Assembly: GCA_963710675.1 (NCBI GenBank)
Contig: CAVQBE010000005.1
Coordinates: 16,747 to 80,746, forward strand
Source: JACCZX01 sp963710675
GTDB taxonomy: Bacteria; Pseudomonadota; Gammaproteobacteria; Burkholderiales; Burkholderiaceae_F
DNA length: 64,000 nucleotides
Reading direction: 5' to 3'
In this document: positions 38,080-47,125 of the stretch, in pieces
How positions within the stretch are numbered: position 1 is the first letter of the stretch
Layout of the letters: every line of letters starts with the position of its first letter
Made by a program: the position numbers and the translations under genes
The notes under the pieces: model-generated
The model's input: only the letters and a program-made list of their open reading frames with translations
Databases searched by the model: none
Told to the model about the DNA's origin: nothing

Positions 38080-39198
38080 ATGACGCCGCAGGGTGACCTG
38101 GCCGCACTTGCGTCCATCGTCGTCGCCAGCGTATTTGCGCTTGCCTTCGCGTTTGGTGCAATCACACAGCGCACCAACTTTTGCACGATGGGAAGCGTTG
38201 CAGATATTGTCACTTTCGGCGACTGGACGCGCATGCGCCAATGGTTGCTGGCAATCGCCGTCGCGATACTCGGAACCAATCTTCTCGCCGCCACTGGCGT
38301 CATCGACACGGCCGACAGCTTCTACACGTCGCCTAGGTTCATGCCGCTGGCGTATCTAATTGGCGGACTGCTCTTCGGATTTGGCATGGTGTTAACAGGA
38401 GGGTGCGGTTCGAAGTCGCTGGTGCGCGCTGGCGGCGGCAGCCTGAAGTCGCTGGTGGTACTCGTGGTGCTCGGCATTGTGGCTTACATATCGCTGCGCG
38501 GACTGCTGGCGGTGTTTCGTGTCGGCGTGATTGAGCCGGTTGGCGGACGCCTGACGACGCCGCAGGACCTGCCGTCGTTGCTTGCCGGCATCGGTGTATC
38601 GAAATCTGCATTGCAAGTTGGTCTCGCGCTATTAACGTCCGGCTTTCTGTTCGTGTTGGTCTTTCGTGATCGCAGCTTTCGCACGTTCGACAACCTCCTT
38701 GCGGGTCTCGGTATCGGAGCGATCATCGTCGCCGCATGGGCGATCTCGGGCACGATCGGACACGTCGAGGAGCACCCGAACACTCTGCAGGAAGCCTTCT
38801 TGCGAACCAACTCGGGCCGCATGGAGTCTCTCTCGTTCGTCGCGCCGGTGGCCTACACGATCGATTACCTGATGTTCTTCAGCGACACGAGCAAGGTCAT
38901 CACGATCGGCATTGCGGCGGTGCTTGGAATGATTGCGGGTTCCGCGACGTATGCGCTGGTGGCTGGCAAGTTTCGCTGGGAAGGATTTCGTGATACCGAA
39001 GACACTGCCAACCACCTGGTCGGCGCGGCTTTGATGGGTTTCGGTGGCGTTACTGCGCTCGGGTGCACGATTGGCCAGGGGTTGTCGGGGGTGTCGACGC
39101 TGGCCGTCGGTTCGTTCATCGCGGTTGCTGCGATTGTCGCTGGGGCGGTATTGGCACTTAAATATCAGGCGTGGCGATTGGACCAAGTCACTGCATAG
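38080..39198 (+). CDS. YeeE/YedE-family (TsuA-like) sulfur-compound transporter
   Basis: This 372-residue polytopic membrane protein has about nine hydrophobic segments and the conserved Cys motifs of the family: QRTNFCTMGS near residue 32, LTGGCGSKSLVRAGGG near residue 108 and ALGCTIGQGLSG near residue 328. In TsuA these Cys pass thiosulfate through the membrane. Other members are linked to selenium or sulfide metabolism, so the substrate here is not certain. It starts 12 bases after cpoB and precedes a metallo-beta-lactamase-fold gene by nine bases, so it is probably cotranscribed with the latter. Confidence 0.85.
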   Translation: MTPQGDLAALASIVVASVFALAFAFGAITQRTNFCTMGSVADIVTFGDWTRMRQWLLAIAVAILGTNLLAATGVIDTADSFYTSPRFMPLAYLIGGLLFGFGMVLTGGCGSKSLVRAGGGSLKSLVVLVVLGIVAYISLRGLLAVFRVGVIEPVGGRLTTPQDLPSLLAGIGVSKSALQVGLALLTSGFLFVLVFRDRSFRTFDNLLAGLGIGAIIVAAWAISGTIGHVEEHPNTLQEAFLRTNSGRMESLSFVAPVAYTIDYLMFFSDTSKVITIGIAAVLGMIAGSATYALVAGKFRWEGFRDTEDTANHLVGAALMGFGGVTALGCTIGQGLSGVSTLAVGSFIAVAAIVAGAVLALKYQAWRLDQVTA

Positions 39199-39207
39199 GA
39201 GCGAGCT

Positions 39208-40158
39208 GTGGAAAAGAAATTTGCATCGCAGGCTGACCTCGAAGAGAAGCTGGCGAGCTTCGACAAGCTGTCGGACAACGCGTATGCCTACACGACGGAA
39301 GGCGACCCGAATACGGGCATCGTCATCGGTGACGACGCCGTGATGGTGATCGACGCGCAGGCCACGCCGGTGATGGCGCAGGATGTGATTCGCCATATCC
39401 GACAGGTGACGGACAAGCCAATCAAGTACGTCGTGCTGTCGCACTATCACGCCGTACGCGTGCTGGGCGCGTCCGGATACAAGTCCGACCACGTCATCGC
39501 CAGTCGCGACACGTATGACCTGATCGTCGAGCGGGGTGAAGCCGATATGAAAAGCGAGATCGAGCGCTTTCCGCGGCTTTTTCGTGCGGTCGAGTCGGTG
39601 CCTGGGCTTACGTGGCCGACAATCGTGTTCGAAAAGCGTCTGACACTGATGTTGGGCAAGCTGCAGGTCGAGATCATGCAGCTCGGTCGTGGTCACACCA
39701 AGGGGGACACGGTGGTATGGCTGCCGCAGGAGAAGATTCTGTTTTCCGGGGACCTCGTGGAGTTCGATGCGACGCCGTATACCGGCGACGCCTATCTGAC
39801 CGATTGGCCGGCAACGCTTGATGCCATCGTCGCGCTTGGTCCGCAAAAATTGGTCCCGGGGCGCGGTGCCGCGCTGCAGACGCCGGAGCAAGTCAAGGCG
39901 GGCCTGGACGGTACGCGTGCCTTCGTCACCGCGATGTATGAGTCAGTCAAACGCGGAGCTGGGGCAGGGCGCGATTTGCGCAGCGTCTACAAGGAGACGT
40001 ACGACGCGCTGAAACCGAAGTTCGGGCATTGGGTGATTTTCGATCACTGTCTTCCCTTTGATGTAAGTCGCGCTTTTGACGAGGCGACCGGTCATCAGCA
40101 TCCGCGCATCTGGACTGCACAACGCGACAAGGAAATGTGGGAGTCGCTCGAAGGTTAG
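39208..40158 (+). CDS. Metallo-beta-lactamase-fold hydrolase with a variant metal motif
   Basis: The 316-residue protein has the MBL fold. YVVLSHYHAVRVLGASGY occupies the place of HxHxDH, with HYHAVR lacking the usual Asp-His, then LGRGHTKGDTVVWLP (His), FSGDLVEFDATP (bridging Asp) and a late His (VIFDHCLPFDVSRAF). I have seen the same HYHAVR sequence as a feature of a distinct subfamily, so it is likely a family trait rather than damage. Substrate is unknown. It follows the YeeE-type transporter by nine bases. Its last codons lie inside the left arm of an inverted-repeat element, so the element probably inserted at, or supplies, the stop codon. Confidence 0.85.
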   Translation: MEKKFASQADLEEKLASFDKLSDNAYAYTTEGDPNTGIVIGDDAVMVIDAQATPVMAQDVIRHIRQVTDKPIKYVVLSHYHAVRVLGASGYKSDHVIASRDTYDLIVERGEADMKSEIERFPRLFRAVESVPGLTWPTIVFEKRLTLMLGKLQVEIMQLGRGHTKGDTVVWLPQEKILFSGDLVEFDATPYTGDAYLTDWPATLDAIVALGPQKLVPGRGAALQTPEQVKAGLDGTRAFVTAMYESVKRGAGAGRDLRSVYKETYDALKPKFGHWVIFDHCLPFDVSRAFDEATGHQHPRIWTAQRDKEMWESLEG

Positions 40159-40335
40159 TGGCCTGTAACAGCCAAATGCCTAGCTCGCCTGCCACGCCAT
40201 CGACGCGCATAGCGGCGTTGCAAATGCTCGCAATACCTTCGGGTATTGCTGTGCCTCAGTTGCCAAATGAGGCCTTGCCCTGCACGCCGAGTGGCGCGTC
40301 CTTCGGGCTGGATTCGGCTGTTACAGGCCACTAAC
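40154..40335. mobile_element. 182-bp MITE-like element with 20-bp perfect terminal inverted repeats
   Basis: GTTAGTGGCCTGTAACAGCC at 40154-40173 is the exact reverse complement of 40316-40335. The similarity continues a few bases inward with mismatches. The interior has no transposase frame but contains a perfect 8-bp stem with a TTCG tetraloop (40229-40248, GCAATACC/GGTATTGC) and another small stem just after it (GCCTCA/TGAGGC). Size, terminal repeats and lack of coding capacity fit a miniature inverted-repeat element or a structured non-coding repeat. No clear target-site duplication is visible. It separates the MBL-fold gene from the FAD hydroxylase gene and supplies the stop codon of the former. 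Confidence 0.7.
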
Positions 40336-40341
40336 GCCGTC

Positions 40342-41967
40342 GTGTACGTACCGCCGGTTTATCCGTATGTCCCTCCCCGTGAGCTGAGCTCCGGCGGCGT
40401 CGCGCGTACACAAGTCGCAATCGTCGGTGCCGGACCCGTTGGTCTGGCGTGTGCGATCGATCTGGCACAACATGGGATCGATTTCATTGTCATCGACGAC
40501 AACAACACGGTCAGCTCGGGCTCGCGCGCGATCTGCTGGGCCAAGCGCACGCTTGAGATTTTCGATCGTCTGGGATTTGGCGACGCGGTATGTGATCGCG
40601 GCGTTAGCTGGAAGGTCGGAAAGGTGTTTTTCCGCGAGGCGCTTGCGTACCAGTTCGATCTGTTGCCTGAGCCGGGTCACAAGCGTCCCGCATTCGTCAA
40701 CCTGCAGCAATATCTGCTGGAAGAGATCATGGTCGAGCGATTGAAGGTGCTCGGCAGCACTGTGCGTTGGAAGAACAAGGCGATCGGGCTTTTGCAGCGG
40801 GCCGACGGAGCGCAGATCGAAGTCGAAACGCCGGATGGCCGATACGCAATCGAGGCAGACTACGTAATCGCGGCAGACGGTGCGCGGAGCGCGGTACGCG
40901 ACATGCTGGGTCTTGCGTGGAAAGGCCAGGTGTTTCGCGATCGCTTTCTGATTGCTGACGTCTCGATGCGAGGCGACTTTCCAACCGAGCGCTGGTTCTG
41001 GTTCGATCCGCCGTTTCACTCTGGCGGCTCGGCGTTGCTGCACAGGCAGGCCGATGACATATGGCGTATCGATCTGCAACTCGGCTGGAACTGCGATCCT
41101 GAAGAAGAGAAAAAGTCCGAGCGCGTTATTCCTCGGATTCGCGCAATGCTGGGCGCGGATCGTGCGTTCGACCTCGAGTGGGTCAGCGTGTACACATTTC
41201 AGTGCGCACGGCTCGAACGCTTTGTGCATGACCGCGTGATCTTTGTTGGCGATGCGGCACACCAGGTGTCGCCGTTCGGTGCGCGTGGTGGCAACAGTGG
41301 AGTTCAGGATGCAGACAACCTTTGCTGGAAGCTAGCGCGGGTTGTGCGCGGTGAGTCGCCAACGTCCCTTTTGCAGTCTTATAACGACGAGAGAACGGAA
41401 GCCGCAGACGAAAACATTCTGAACTCGTCGCGCTCAACAGACTTCATTACACCGAAGAGCGATGCCAGCCGAAGGATGCGCGACGCCGTACTTGCACTTT
41501 CACAGCAGCACCCGTTTGCTCGCCGCCTGGTCAACAGCGGTCGCCTGTCGACGCCGACCGCACACTGCGTCAATGTGTTGTCAACGCCCGACCGTGATTC
41601 TTTTTCTTGCGCGATCAAACCCGGCGCACCCGCGGTCGACGGGCCTGTGCAGGTGTCGGGCCGAATGGTGTCGCTGCTCGACCAGTTAGGCGGGCGCTTT
41701 GATCTTCTGGTCTTTGACGGCACTGAACGAATGACAGATGCACTCGAATCGGAATTCGGCAGCATCCGCGTCGCGCGGATTGCTTCGGCGCAAGGTTCAA
41801 CGGCGGGCGTATTTGCAGATTCGGAGAAGCTGGCGGCGCGCCGCTATGACGCGCAAGCGGGCACCGTCTATCTGCTGCGCCCCGATCAGCACATTGCGGC
41901 GCGCTGGCGTAAGCCTTCCGTCGCCGACGTACGCTCTGCGTTGCTGTGCGCACAGGGCATCGGATGA
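40342..41967 (+). CDS. FAD-dependent aromatic-ring monooxygenase (MhpA/PheA-TfdB type)
   Basis: The start is placed at GTG 40342 (VYVPPVYPYVPPRELSS), just after the inverted-repeat element; an earlier TTG lies inside it. The 541-residue flavoprotein has the Rossmann motif VAIVGAGPVGLACAIDLAQH, the NAD(P)H/FAD motif YVIAADGARSAVRDMLGL (DG motif) and the second FAD motif VIFVGDAAHQVSPFGARGGN (GD motif). A thioredoxin-like C-terminal domain completes the phenol-hydroxylase architecture. Substrate is unknown. The following DUF2783 gene overlaps its stop, and the MBL-fold gene is upstream. In my experience these three genes recur together in betaproteobacteria. Confidence 0.87.
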   Translation: MYVPPVYPYVPPRELSSGGVARTQVAIVGAGPVGLACAIDLAQHGIDFIVIDDNNTVSSGSRAICWAKRTLEIFDRLGFGDAVCDRGVSWKVGKVFFREALAYQFDLLPEPGHKRPAFVNLQQYLLEEIMVERLKVLGSTVRWKNKAIGLLQRADGAQIEVETPDGRYAIEADYVIAADGARSAVRDMLGLAWKGQVFRDRFLIADVSMRGDFPTERWFWFDPPFHSGGSALLHRQADDIWRIDLQLGWNCDPEEEKKSERVIPRIRAMLGADRAFDLEWVSVYTFQCARLERFVHDRVIFVGDAAHQVSPFGARGGNSGVQDADNLCWKLARVVRGESPTSLLQSYNDERTEAADENILNSSRSTDFITPKSDASRRMRDAVLALSQQHPFARRLVNSGRLSTPTAHCVNVLSTPDRDSFSCAIKPGAPAVDGPVQVSGRMVSLLDQLGGRFDLLVFDGTERMTDALESEFGSIRVARIASAQGSTAGVFADSEKLAARRYDAQAGTVYLLRPDQHIAARWRKPSVADVRSALLCAQGIG

Positions 41968-42164
41968 CGTTTGAAATTGAGGCGAACATTCAGCAGCCTG
42001 ACGATTTCTATCAGGCCCTGATAGATGCGCACGCCGGCCTGACCGAAGAACAGAGTGCGGCATTGAATGCGCGGCTGGTTTTGCTGCTGGCGAACCAGAT
42101 CGGCGATCTAAATACGCTGCGGCAGGCTATCGCGGCTGCCCGCGCTTCGATTAGCCCTTCTTAA
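41964..42164 (+). CDS. DUF2783 small protein
   Basis: ATG 41964 overlaps the hydroxylase TGA. The 66-residue product (MTFEIEANIQQPDDFYQALI at its N-terminus) matches the DUF2783 pattern, with the core DAHAGLTEEQSAALNARLVL. The family has no known function but is typically next to this type of FAD hydroxylase, so an accessory role is inferred. Its 3' end overlaps the convergent paaY by 14 bases. Confidence 0.8.
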   Translation: MTFEIEANIQQPDDFYQALIDAHAGLTEEQSAALNARLVLLLANQIGDLNTLRQAIAAARASISPS

Positions 42165-42759
42165 GAGTAACCAGCGGAATGACGCCTTCGGCGTCGACCT
42201 CAATGCGCCGTCGGTTGGGCTCAATGGCCGTCAGCGGAACGACTTCCTTCAATGTTTGCAGACTGCGCACCGTCAAATCCTGATAGGTCTTCGTGCCGCT
42301 CACTTTCCAGGCAATCTCTTCGTCGCTCAGCAGGCGGAGCACTTTCGCGGGTGTCCCGATCGCCAATGAGCGCGGCGGAATTTTGTCGCCGGCCTTGACG
42401 AACGCACACGCTGCGACAATCGCCGACTCGCCAATCACCGCTTCGTCCATCACGACGGCGTTCATGCCGACCATCGCGTTGCGCTTGACTACACATCCGT
42501 GCAACACCGCGCCGTGGCCGATATGCCCGTCCTCCTCGACGACCGTGTCGGTGCTTGGAAAGCCGTGCATCACGCAACAATCCTGCACGTTGCTGCCCGC
42601 TTCGAGCACGATGCGGCCGAAATCGCCACGCAGGCTGGCTGCCGGCCCGACATAACAACGCGGACCGACGATCACGTCGCCGGTCAAGATCGCGGTCGGA
42701 TGCACGAACGCGCTGGGATCAACAACCGGCACGAGGCCGTTAATCTCGTAAAAAGGCAC
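42151..42759 (-). CDS. paaY: Phenylacetate-pathway gamma-carbonic-anhydrase-like protein PaaY
   Basis: This 202-residue left-handed beta-helix protein has hexapeptide repeats (AILTGDVIVGPRCYVGPAAS, GHIGHGAVLHGCVVKRNAMV). Its metal-binding His fall in VMHGFP and HIGHGAVLHG. PaaY is a thioesterase that helps clear toxic CoA intermediates of phenylacetate breakdown in E. coli. It ends AEGVIPLVTLKKG and is ten bases downstream of paaN, in the same orientation. Confidence 0.93.
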   Translation of the reverse strand: MPFYEINGLVPVVDPSAFVHPTAILTGDVIVGPRCYVGPAASLRGDFGRIVLEAGSNVQDCCVMHGFPSTDTVVEEDGHIGHGAVLHGCVVKRNAMVGMNAVVMDEAVIGESAIVAACAFVKAGDKIPPRSLAIGTPAKVLRLLSDEEIAWKVSGTKTYQDLTVRSLQTLKEVVPLTAIEPNRRRIEVDAEGVIPLVTLKKG

Positions 42760-42768
42760 TCGGCAGTC

Positions 42769-44470
42769 TCACACGTGCCAGCGACGCTGGACCACTCTGA
42801 AGCGATTCGCTACAAAAGCGCTGTCGGTGTAGCTCGCGTTTGCGGCAGGGTTGGCGCCGGTACCGTGGTAGTCGGAAAACGCCGCCGACTGGTTGACGTA
42901 GACGTTGCTCAGCAGGTTGATCGACAGCGCAACACCGGCGCGCAGCGTGGCTTCGGTCATTGCATCGATCACTTCCTGCTTGGTCGAGTACAGCCCGACG
43001 GTCAATGCGCCGCGCTCCTTGACGATCTTCTCGGAGAGCGCGATCGCGGCCATCGCATCGGGCACCTTGACGATCAAGCTGATCGGTCCGAAGCGCTCCT
43101 GCGTGTACACCGACTCATTGGCCGCATCGGTCTTCAACAACAGCGGCGTATGTACGTTGGCTGCCGGAAACTCGGCGTTGTCCAATTTCCGCGACGCCAG
43201 CACAACTTCAGCCAGCGCTGGCGCCTCTTCGATGCGCTTCAGCGTATCGGGCGATTGAATCGACCCAAGCACCGCGTTGGCCACCGCAGCATCAGACAAC
43301 AGTTTGTCGATAGCTCTTCCGAGGTCTGAGGCCACGTCATCGAAACTCTTGTGTCCCTCGTCGGTATCGATACCGCCTGCGGGTACAAAAATGTCCTGTG
43401 TCGTCGTACACATCTGGCCCGAATACAGGCTCAATGTGAATGCGAGATTCTTCAGCATCGCTTTGTAGTTGTCGGTCGACTCGATGACGACGTTATTGAC
43501 GCCGGCCAGCTCTGCATAGACCTGTGCCTGCCGTGCGTTGTCGATCAGCCAGCGGCCAAACGTATTGCTGCCGGTGAAGTCGATCGAGCGCACGGCTGGA
43601 TTCGTGGCCAGCGCCTGCGTGGCTTTCGGATCGTTGGTCACCGCAAGTGAAACCAGGTTCGGATCGATATCGTTCTCAGCCAGCACGTCGCGCACAATGC
43701 GAACGCTGATCGCGGCGGGCAGAATCGCGTTTGGGTGCGGCTTGACGATGACTGGATTGCCGGTTACCAATGCGGCGAACAATCCCGGATAGGTGTTCCA
43801 CGTTGGAAACGTGCCGCAGCCAATCACGAGTGCAACACCGCGTCCGACAATCTCGAAGCGCTTTTCCATCACCAACGGCGGGTTCTTGCCTTGCGGTTTC
43901 TCCCATCGTGCTGCACTCGGCACAGAGCTCATTTCGCGATACGCGTAGGCGACCGCTTCGAGTCCGCGGTCCTGCGCATGCGGGCCGCCGGCTTGGAACG
44001 CCATCATCCAACCTTGCCCGGTCGTCACCATCACCGCATGCGCAATTTCGAAGCTCGCCTTGTTAATGCGTGCCAGCGCTTCGAGACAAATGCCGGTACG
44101 GCCGTCGACGCCGAGCTTTTGCCATGCGGGCATCGCAGCGAGTGCGGCGTCGATAAGTGCCTGCGGTTCGCATACGGGATACTCGACTTCCAGCGGAATG
44201 CCGTACGGCGAGTGTTCGCTGGCAAGCCATCCAATGCGTCCCGGCTGATTCGAGTTCGAACTGGTGCCCGGCATGGCCAAGCGCTGCGGCTTTGCCTTCG
44301 TCATTTGCGGTCTCGCCGTAGATCTTTGGACTCGGCTTCTCCGGGTAGGCGCTCCAGAAACCGCGCGTGCGGATGGCGTCCAGCGCGCCATCCAGTATGC
44401 TGCGATGTTTTTCAAGTAGCGGATGCAGATCATGCTCGATCTCGCTGGGCTTGGTTTTTTGGAAGGTCAA
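42769..44470 (-). CDS. paaN: Phenylacetate degradation aldehyde dehydrogenase PaaN, one frameshift
   Basis: The N-terminus (MTFQKTKPSEIEHDLHPLLE and PSPKIYGETANDEGKAAAL) starts at ATG 44470. After a frame change near 44280 the protein continues QPGRIGWLASEHSPYGIPLE to the end (about 566 residues). The aldehyde-dehydrogenase core shows VIGCGTFPTWNTYPGLFAAL, SIDFTGSNTFGRWLID, the NNVVIESTDN region and the catalytic Cys in YSGQMCTTTQDIFVP. PaaN proteins are thought to oxidise the ring-opened semialdehyde-CoA, replacing the dehydrogenase domain of PaaZ. It is divergent from paaG across a 43-base gap with a TetR-type operator. Confidence 0.92.
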
Positions 44471-44481
44471 AGCTACTATTG

Positions 44482-44499
44482 ATTGAACGGTCGGTCAAT
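44482..44499. promoter_or_regulatory. TetR-type palindromic operator between paaN and paaG
   Basis: ATTGAACGGTCGGTCAAT is an imperfect palindrome (ATTGA/TCAAT outer arms, ACGGTCGGT core) in the 43-base gap shared by the divergent paaN and paaG genes. The core resembles the ACCGACCGGTCGGT-like sites I associate with TetR regulators of phenylacetate and acyl-CoA catabolism. A TetR gene lies in the same cluster at 50265, so it is the obvious candidate to bind here and respond to phenylacetyl-CoA. Confidence 0.65.
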
Positions 44500-44513
44500 T
44501 AATAGCGAATTGC

Positions 44514-45327
44514 ATGAAACGGAATTCGAAACGATCCGAGGTTGAATTCGGCGAGAGGTGTTGCAACGCTGACGTTGAATCGTCCCGAGCGCCTGAACAG
44601 CTTCACGGTGGCGATGCACGGCGAAGTGCGCGCGGCGCTGGACGCAGATTGCGGCGGACTCGATCGATTCGGTGCTTGATGTCTGACCGGTGCCGGCCGC
44701 GGGTTTTGTGCCGGGCAGGATTTGTCCGATCGCGCGGTTTCGCCCAATGCGGCGCCCGATGCCGAGGGCGTCGATCTTGGCGCATCGATCGAGAATTATC
44801 TACAAGCCGTTGCTGCAGCGCTGCGCGCGTTGCCAATGCCCACGATCGCCGCGGTCAATGGCGTTGCGGCGGGAGCCGGCGCGAACATTCCGTTTGCGTG
44901 CGACCTCGTATATGCGGCGCAATCGGCTAGCTTCATTCAGTCGTTCGCCAAGCTCGGTCTGGTGCCCGACTGCGGCGGCACATGGTGGCTGCCGCGGTTG
45001 ATGGGCCCGGTGCGCGCGATGGGGTTGACGCTGCTGGGAGAAAAGCTATCCGCTGCGCAGGCGGCTGAGTGGGGGCTGATCTGGCGCTGCGTCGATGACG
45101 ATCAGTTGCTGCCAACAGTGACGACAGTTGCGCAGCAACTGGCTGCCGGTCCGACGCGCGGCTACGTGCGCACACGCCAGGCGATCGACGCGGCATGCCT
45201 GCTGCCATTGGAAGCCGCGCGATGGATATCGAACGCGACTATCAGCGCGAGCTCGGTCGGTCGGTCGACTATCGCGAAGGTGTCGCCGCATTTATTGAAA
45301 AGCAGCAGCGTGTTCACGGGCAGGTGA
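44514..45327 (+). CDS. paaG: 1,2-epoxyphenylacetyl-CoA isomerase PaaG, several frameshifts
   Basis: PaaG, a crotonase-fold enzyme, isomerises ring-1,2-epoxyphenylacetyl-CoA to the oxepin. Pieces are ETIR and VEFG (near 44530-44560), GVATLTLNRPERLNSFTVAM, LTGAGRGFCAGQDLSDR, and the active-site region FIQSFAKLGLVPDCGGTWWL with its catalytic Asp. The C-terminal DYQRELGRSVDYREGVAAFI precedes VFTGR. At least four frame changes (about 44540, 44650, 44690, 45220-45300) separate them. Reconstructed length is near 270 residues, normal for PaaG. It is the first gene of the plus-strand paa operon, and its TGA overlaps the paaI ATG. Confidence 0.88.
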
Positions 45328-45801
45328 TGAACGACCGGGCGAATGATCGGACGAAAGGACGATGCGCCCGGCGAGACGGCCAGGCGATTGCCGAAGCCGT
45401 GCGGGATCGCATGTTCGCCGACGACGCTGCGTCGCGCGGCCTCGGGATGCGGGTCGATGCGGTCGGCCCGGGCTACTCAAGGCTGTCGATGACGATCCGG
45501 CCCGACATGCTGAACGGCTTCAAGACGTGTCACGGCGGTTTCATCACGACGCTGGCGGATTCGGCGTTTGCGTTCGCCTGCAACAGTCACAACGAAGTGA
45601 CCGTCGCATCCGGCATCGTGGTGGATTTTCTGGCGCCCGTGCACGAAGGCGATGTGCTGCACGCTGAGTGTCGACGAGGTTGCGCTGACTGGGCGCACCG
45701 GGGTCTACGACATCACGGTCACGAATCAGAACGGCAAGACGGTGGTTGTGATGCGAGGGCGCTCGCACACGATGAAGGGCAAGGTGGTGGTCGACCTGTG
45801 A
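45327..45801 (+). CDS. paaI: Phenylacetate-pathway thioesterase PaaI, one frameshift
   Basis: PaaI is a hotdog-fold thioesterase for hydroxyphenylacetyl-CoA and stalled intermediates. ATG 45327 overlaps paaG. The family signature NGFKTCHGGFITTLADSAFA, with the catalytic Asp in ADSAFA, is present. Near 45672 the frame changes, and the C-terminus EVALTGRTGVYDITVTNQNG continues to a TGA at 45799-45801. Length is about 157 residues. The stop overlaps the paaK ATG. Confidence 0.9.
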
Positions 45802-47115
45802 TGGCCGACGATCTCGAGAACCCATCGAACACGCAGGCCAGGCCGAGCTGCGGGCGCTGCAACTCGATCGGTTGCGTTGGTCGCTTGCCCACGCGTACAA
45901 CAACGTGCCGCACTATCGGGCGAAATTTGATGCGGCGCGCGTGCCCGTCCGTCTGACGTCAAATCACTCGCCGATCTTGCCCGGTTTCCGTTCACGACAA
46001 AGCATGATCTGCGCGACAACTATCCGTTCGGCATGTTCGCCGTGCCGCAGCAGAAGATCGTTCGCATTCACGCGTCGAGCGGAACGACCGGCAAGCCGAC
46101 CGTCGTGGGGTACACCGCGAAGGACATCGACACGTGGGCGACCGTGATGGCGCGCTCGATCCGCGCCGCCGGTGGCAGACGCGGCGACATCATTCATGTC
46201 GCGTACGGCTACGGACTCTTCACCGGCGGGCTCGGCGCGCATTACGGCGCAGAGAAGCTCGGCTGCACCGTGATTCCGGTGTCCGGCGGCATGACCGAGC
46301 GCCAGGTGCAGCTGATCACCGACTTCAAGCCGAAGATCATCATGGTGACGCCGTCGTACATGCTGGCGATCGTCGAGGAGATGCAGAACCAGGGCGTCGA
46401 TCCGAAGGCATGCTCGCTGAAGATCGGGATCTTCGGCGCCGAGCCGTGGACTGCGGCGATGCGCTCGGCAATCGAGACGCAAGACGTCGCTCGATGCGAT
46501 CGACATTTACGGGCTGTCGGAAATCATCGGGCCCGGCGTTGCGCAGGAATGCATTGAGACAAAAGATGGTCTGACGGTCTGGGAGGATCATTTTTATCCG
46601 GAGATCATCGATCCCGACAGTGGCGAGGTATTGCCGGAGGGAGAAAAAGGCGAGCTGGTCTTCACGTCGCTTGACGAAGGAAGCGCTGCCGATGATTCGC
46701 TATCGAACGCGCGATCTGACGCGGCTGCTTCCGCCATCAGCCGCCACATCGCGCAGCATGCGGCGCATCGAGAAGATCACCGGCCGCTCGGACGACATGC
46801 TGATCATTCGCGGCGTCAATCTGTTCCCGACGCAGATCGAAGAGCTGATCCTGAAGCAGCCGGAGCTCGAGCCGCACTACACGCTCGAAGTTACGCGGCC
46901 CGCGACATCTCGACGAGTTGACGGTGCATGTCGAAATGGGATCGCAACTGGCGAGCGGCAGCCGGGATGCGCGCCGTGTCGCTGCGCAAAAGCTCGAGCA
47001 TGCGATCAAGGCCTATGTCGGGTTGTCGGCGAGCGCGCAGCTCGCTATGCCGATGGCGATCGAGCGCTCGATGGGCAAGGCCAAGCGCATCGTCGATCGA
47101 CGCTCGGATAAGTAA
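45801..47115 (+). CDS. paaK: Phenylacetate--CoA ligase PaaK, at least five frameshifts
   Basis: PaaK activates phenylacetate to phenylacetyl-CoA using ATP. Recognisable pieces are LAHAYNNVPHYRAKFDAARV, KSLADLARFPFTTKHDLRDN, the P-loop-like IHASSGTTGKPTVVGYT, IDIYGLSEIIGPGVAQECIE, MIRYRTRDLTRLL and the C-terminal lysine region SMGKAKRIVDRRSDK. Frame changes fall near 45835, 45960, 46490, 46670, 46750 and 46905. The reconstructed protein is about 437 residues, matching the family. It is coupled to paaI and followed ten bases later by paaA. Confidence 0.9.
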
Positions 47116-47125
47116 GGGAGTAACT

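Noticed and set aside
38632..39891. Minus-strand open frame of 419 codons over the YeeE-type and MBL-fold genes
   Set aside because: Antisense shadow with His/Arg/Asp-rich translation and no recognisable fold; the plus-strand genes have clear motifs.
42499..43329. Plus-strand open frame of 276 codons over paaY and paaN
   Set aside because: Antisense to two recognised proteins and lacks any family signature.
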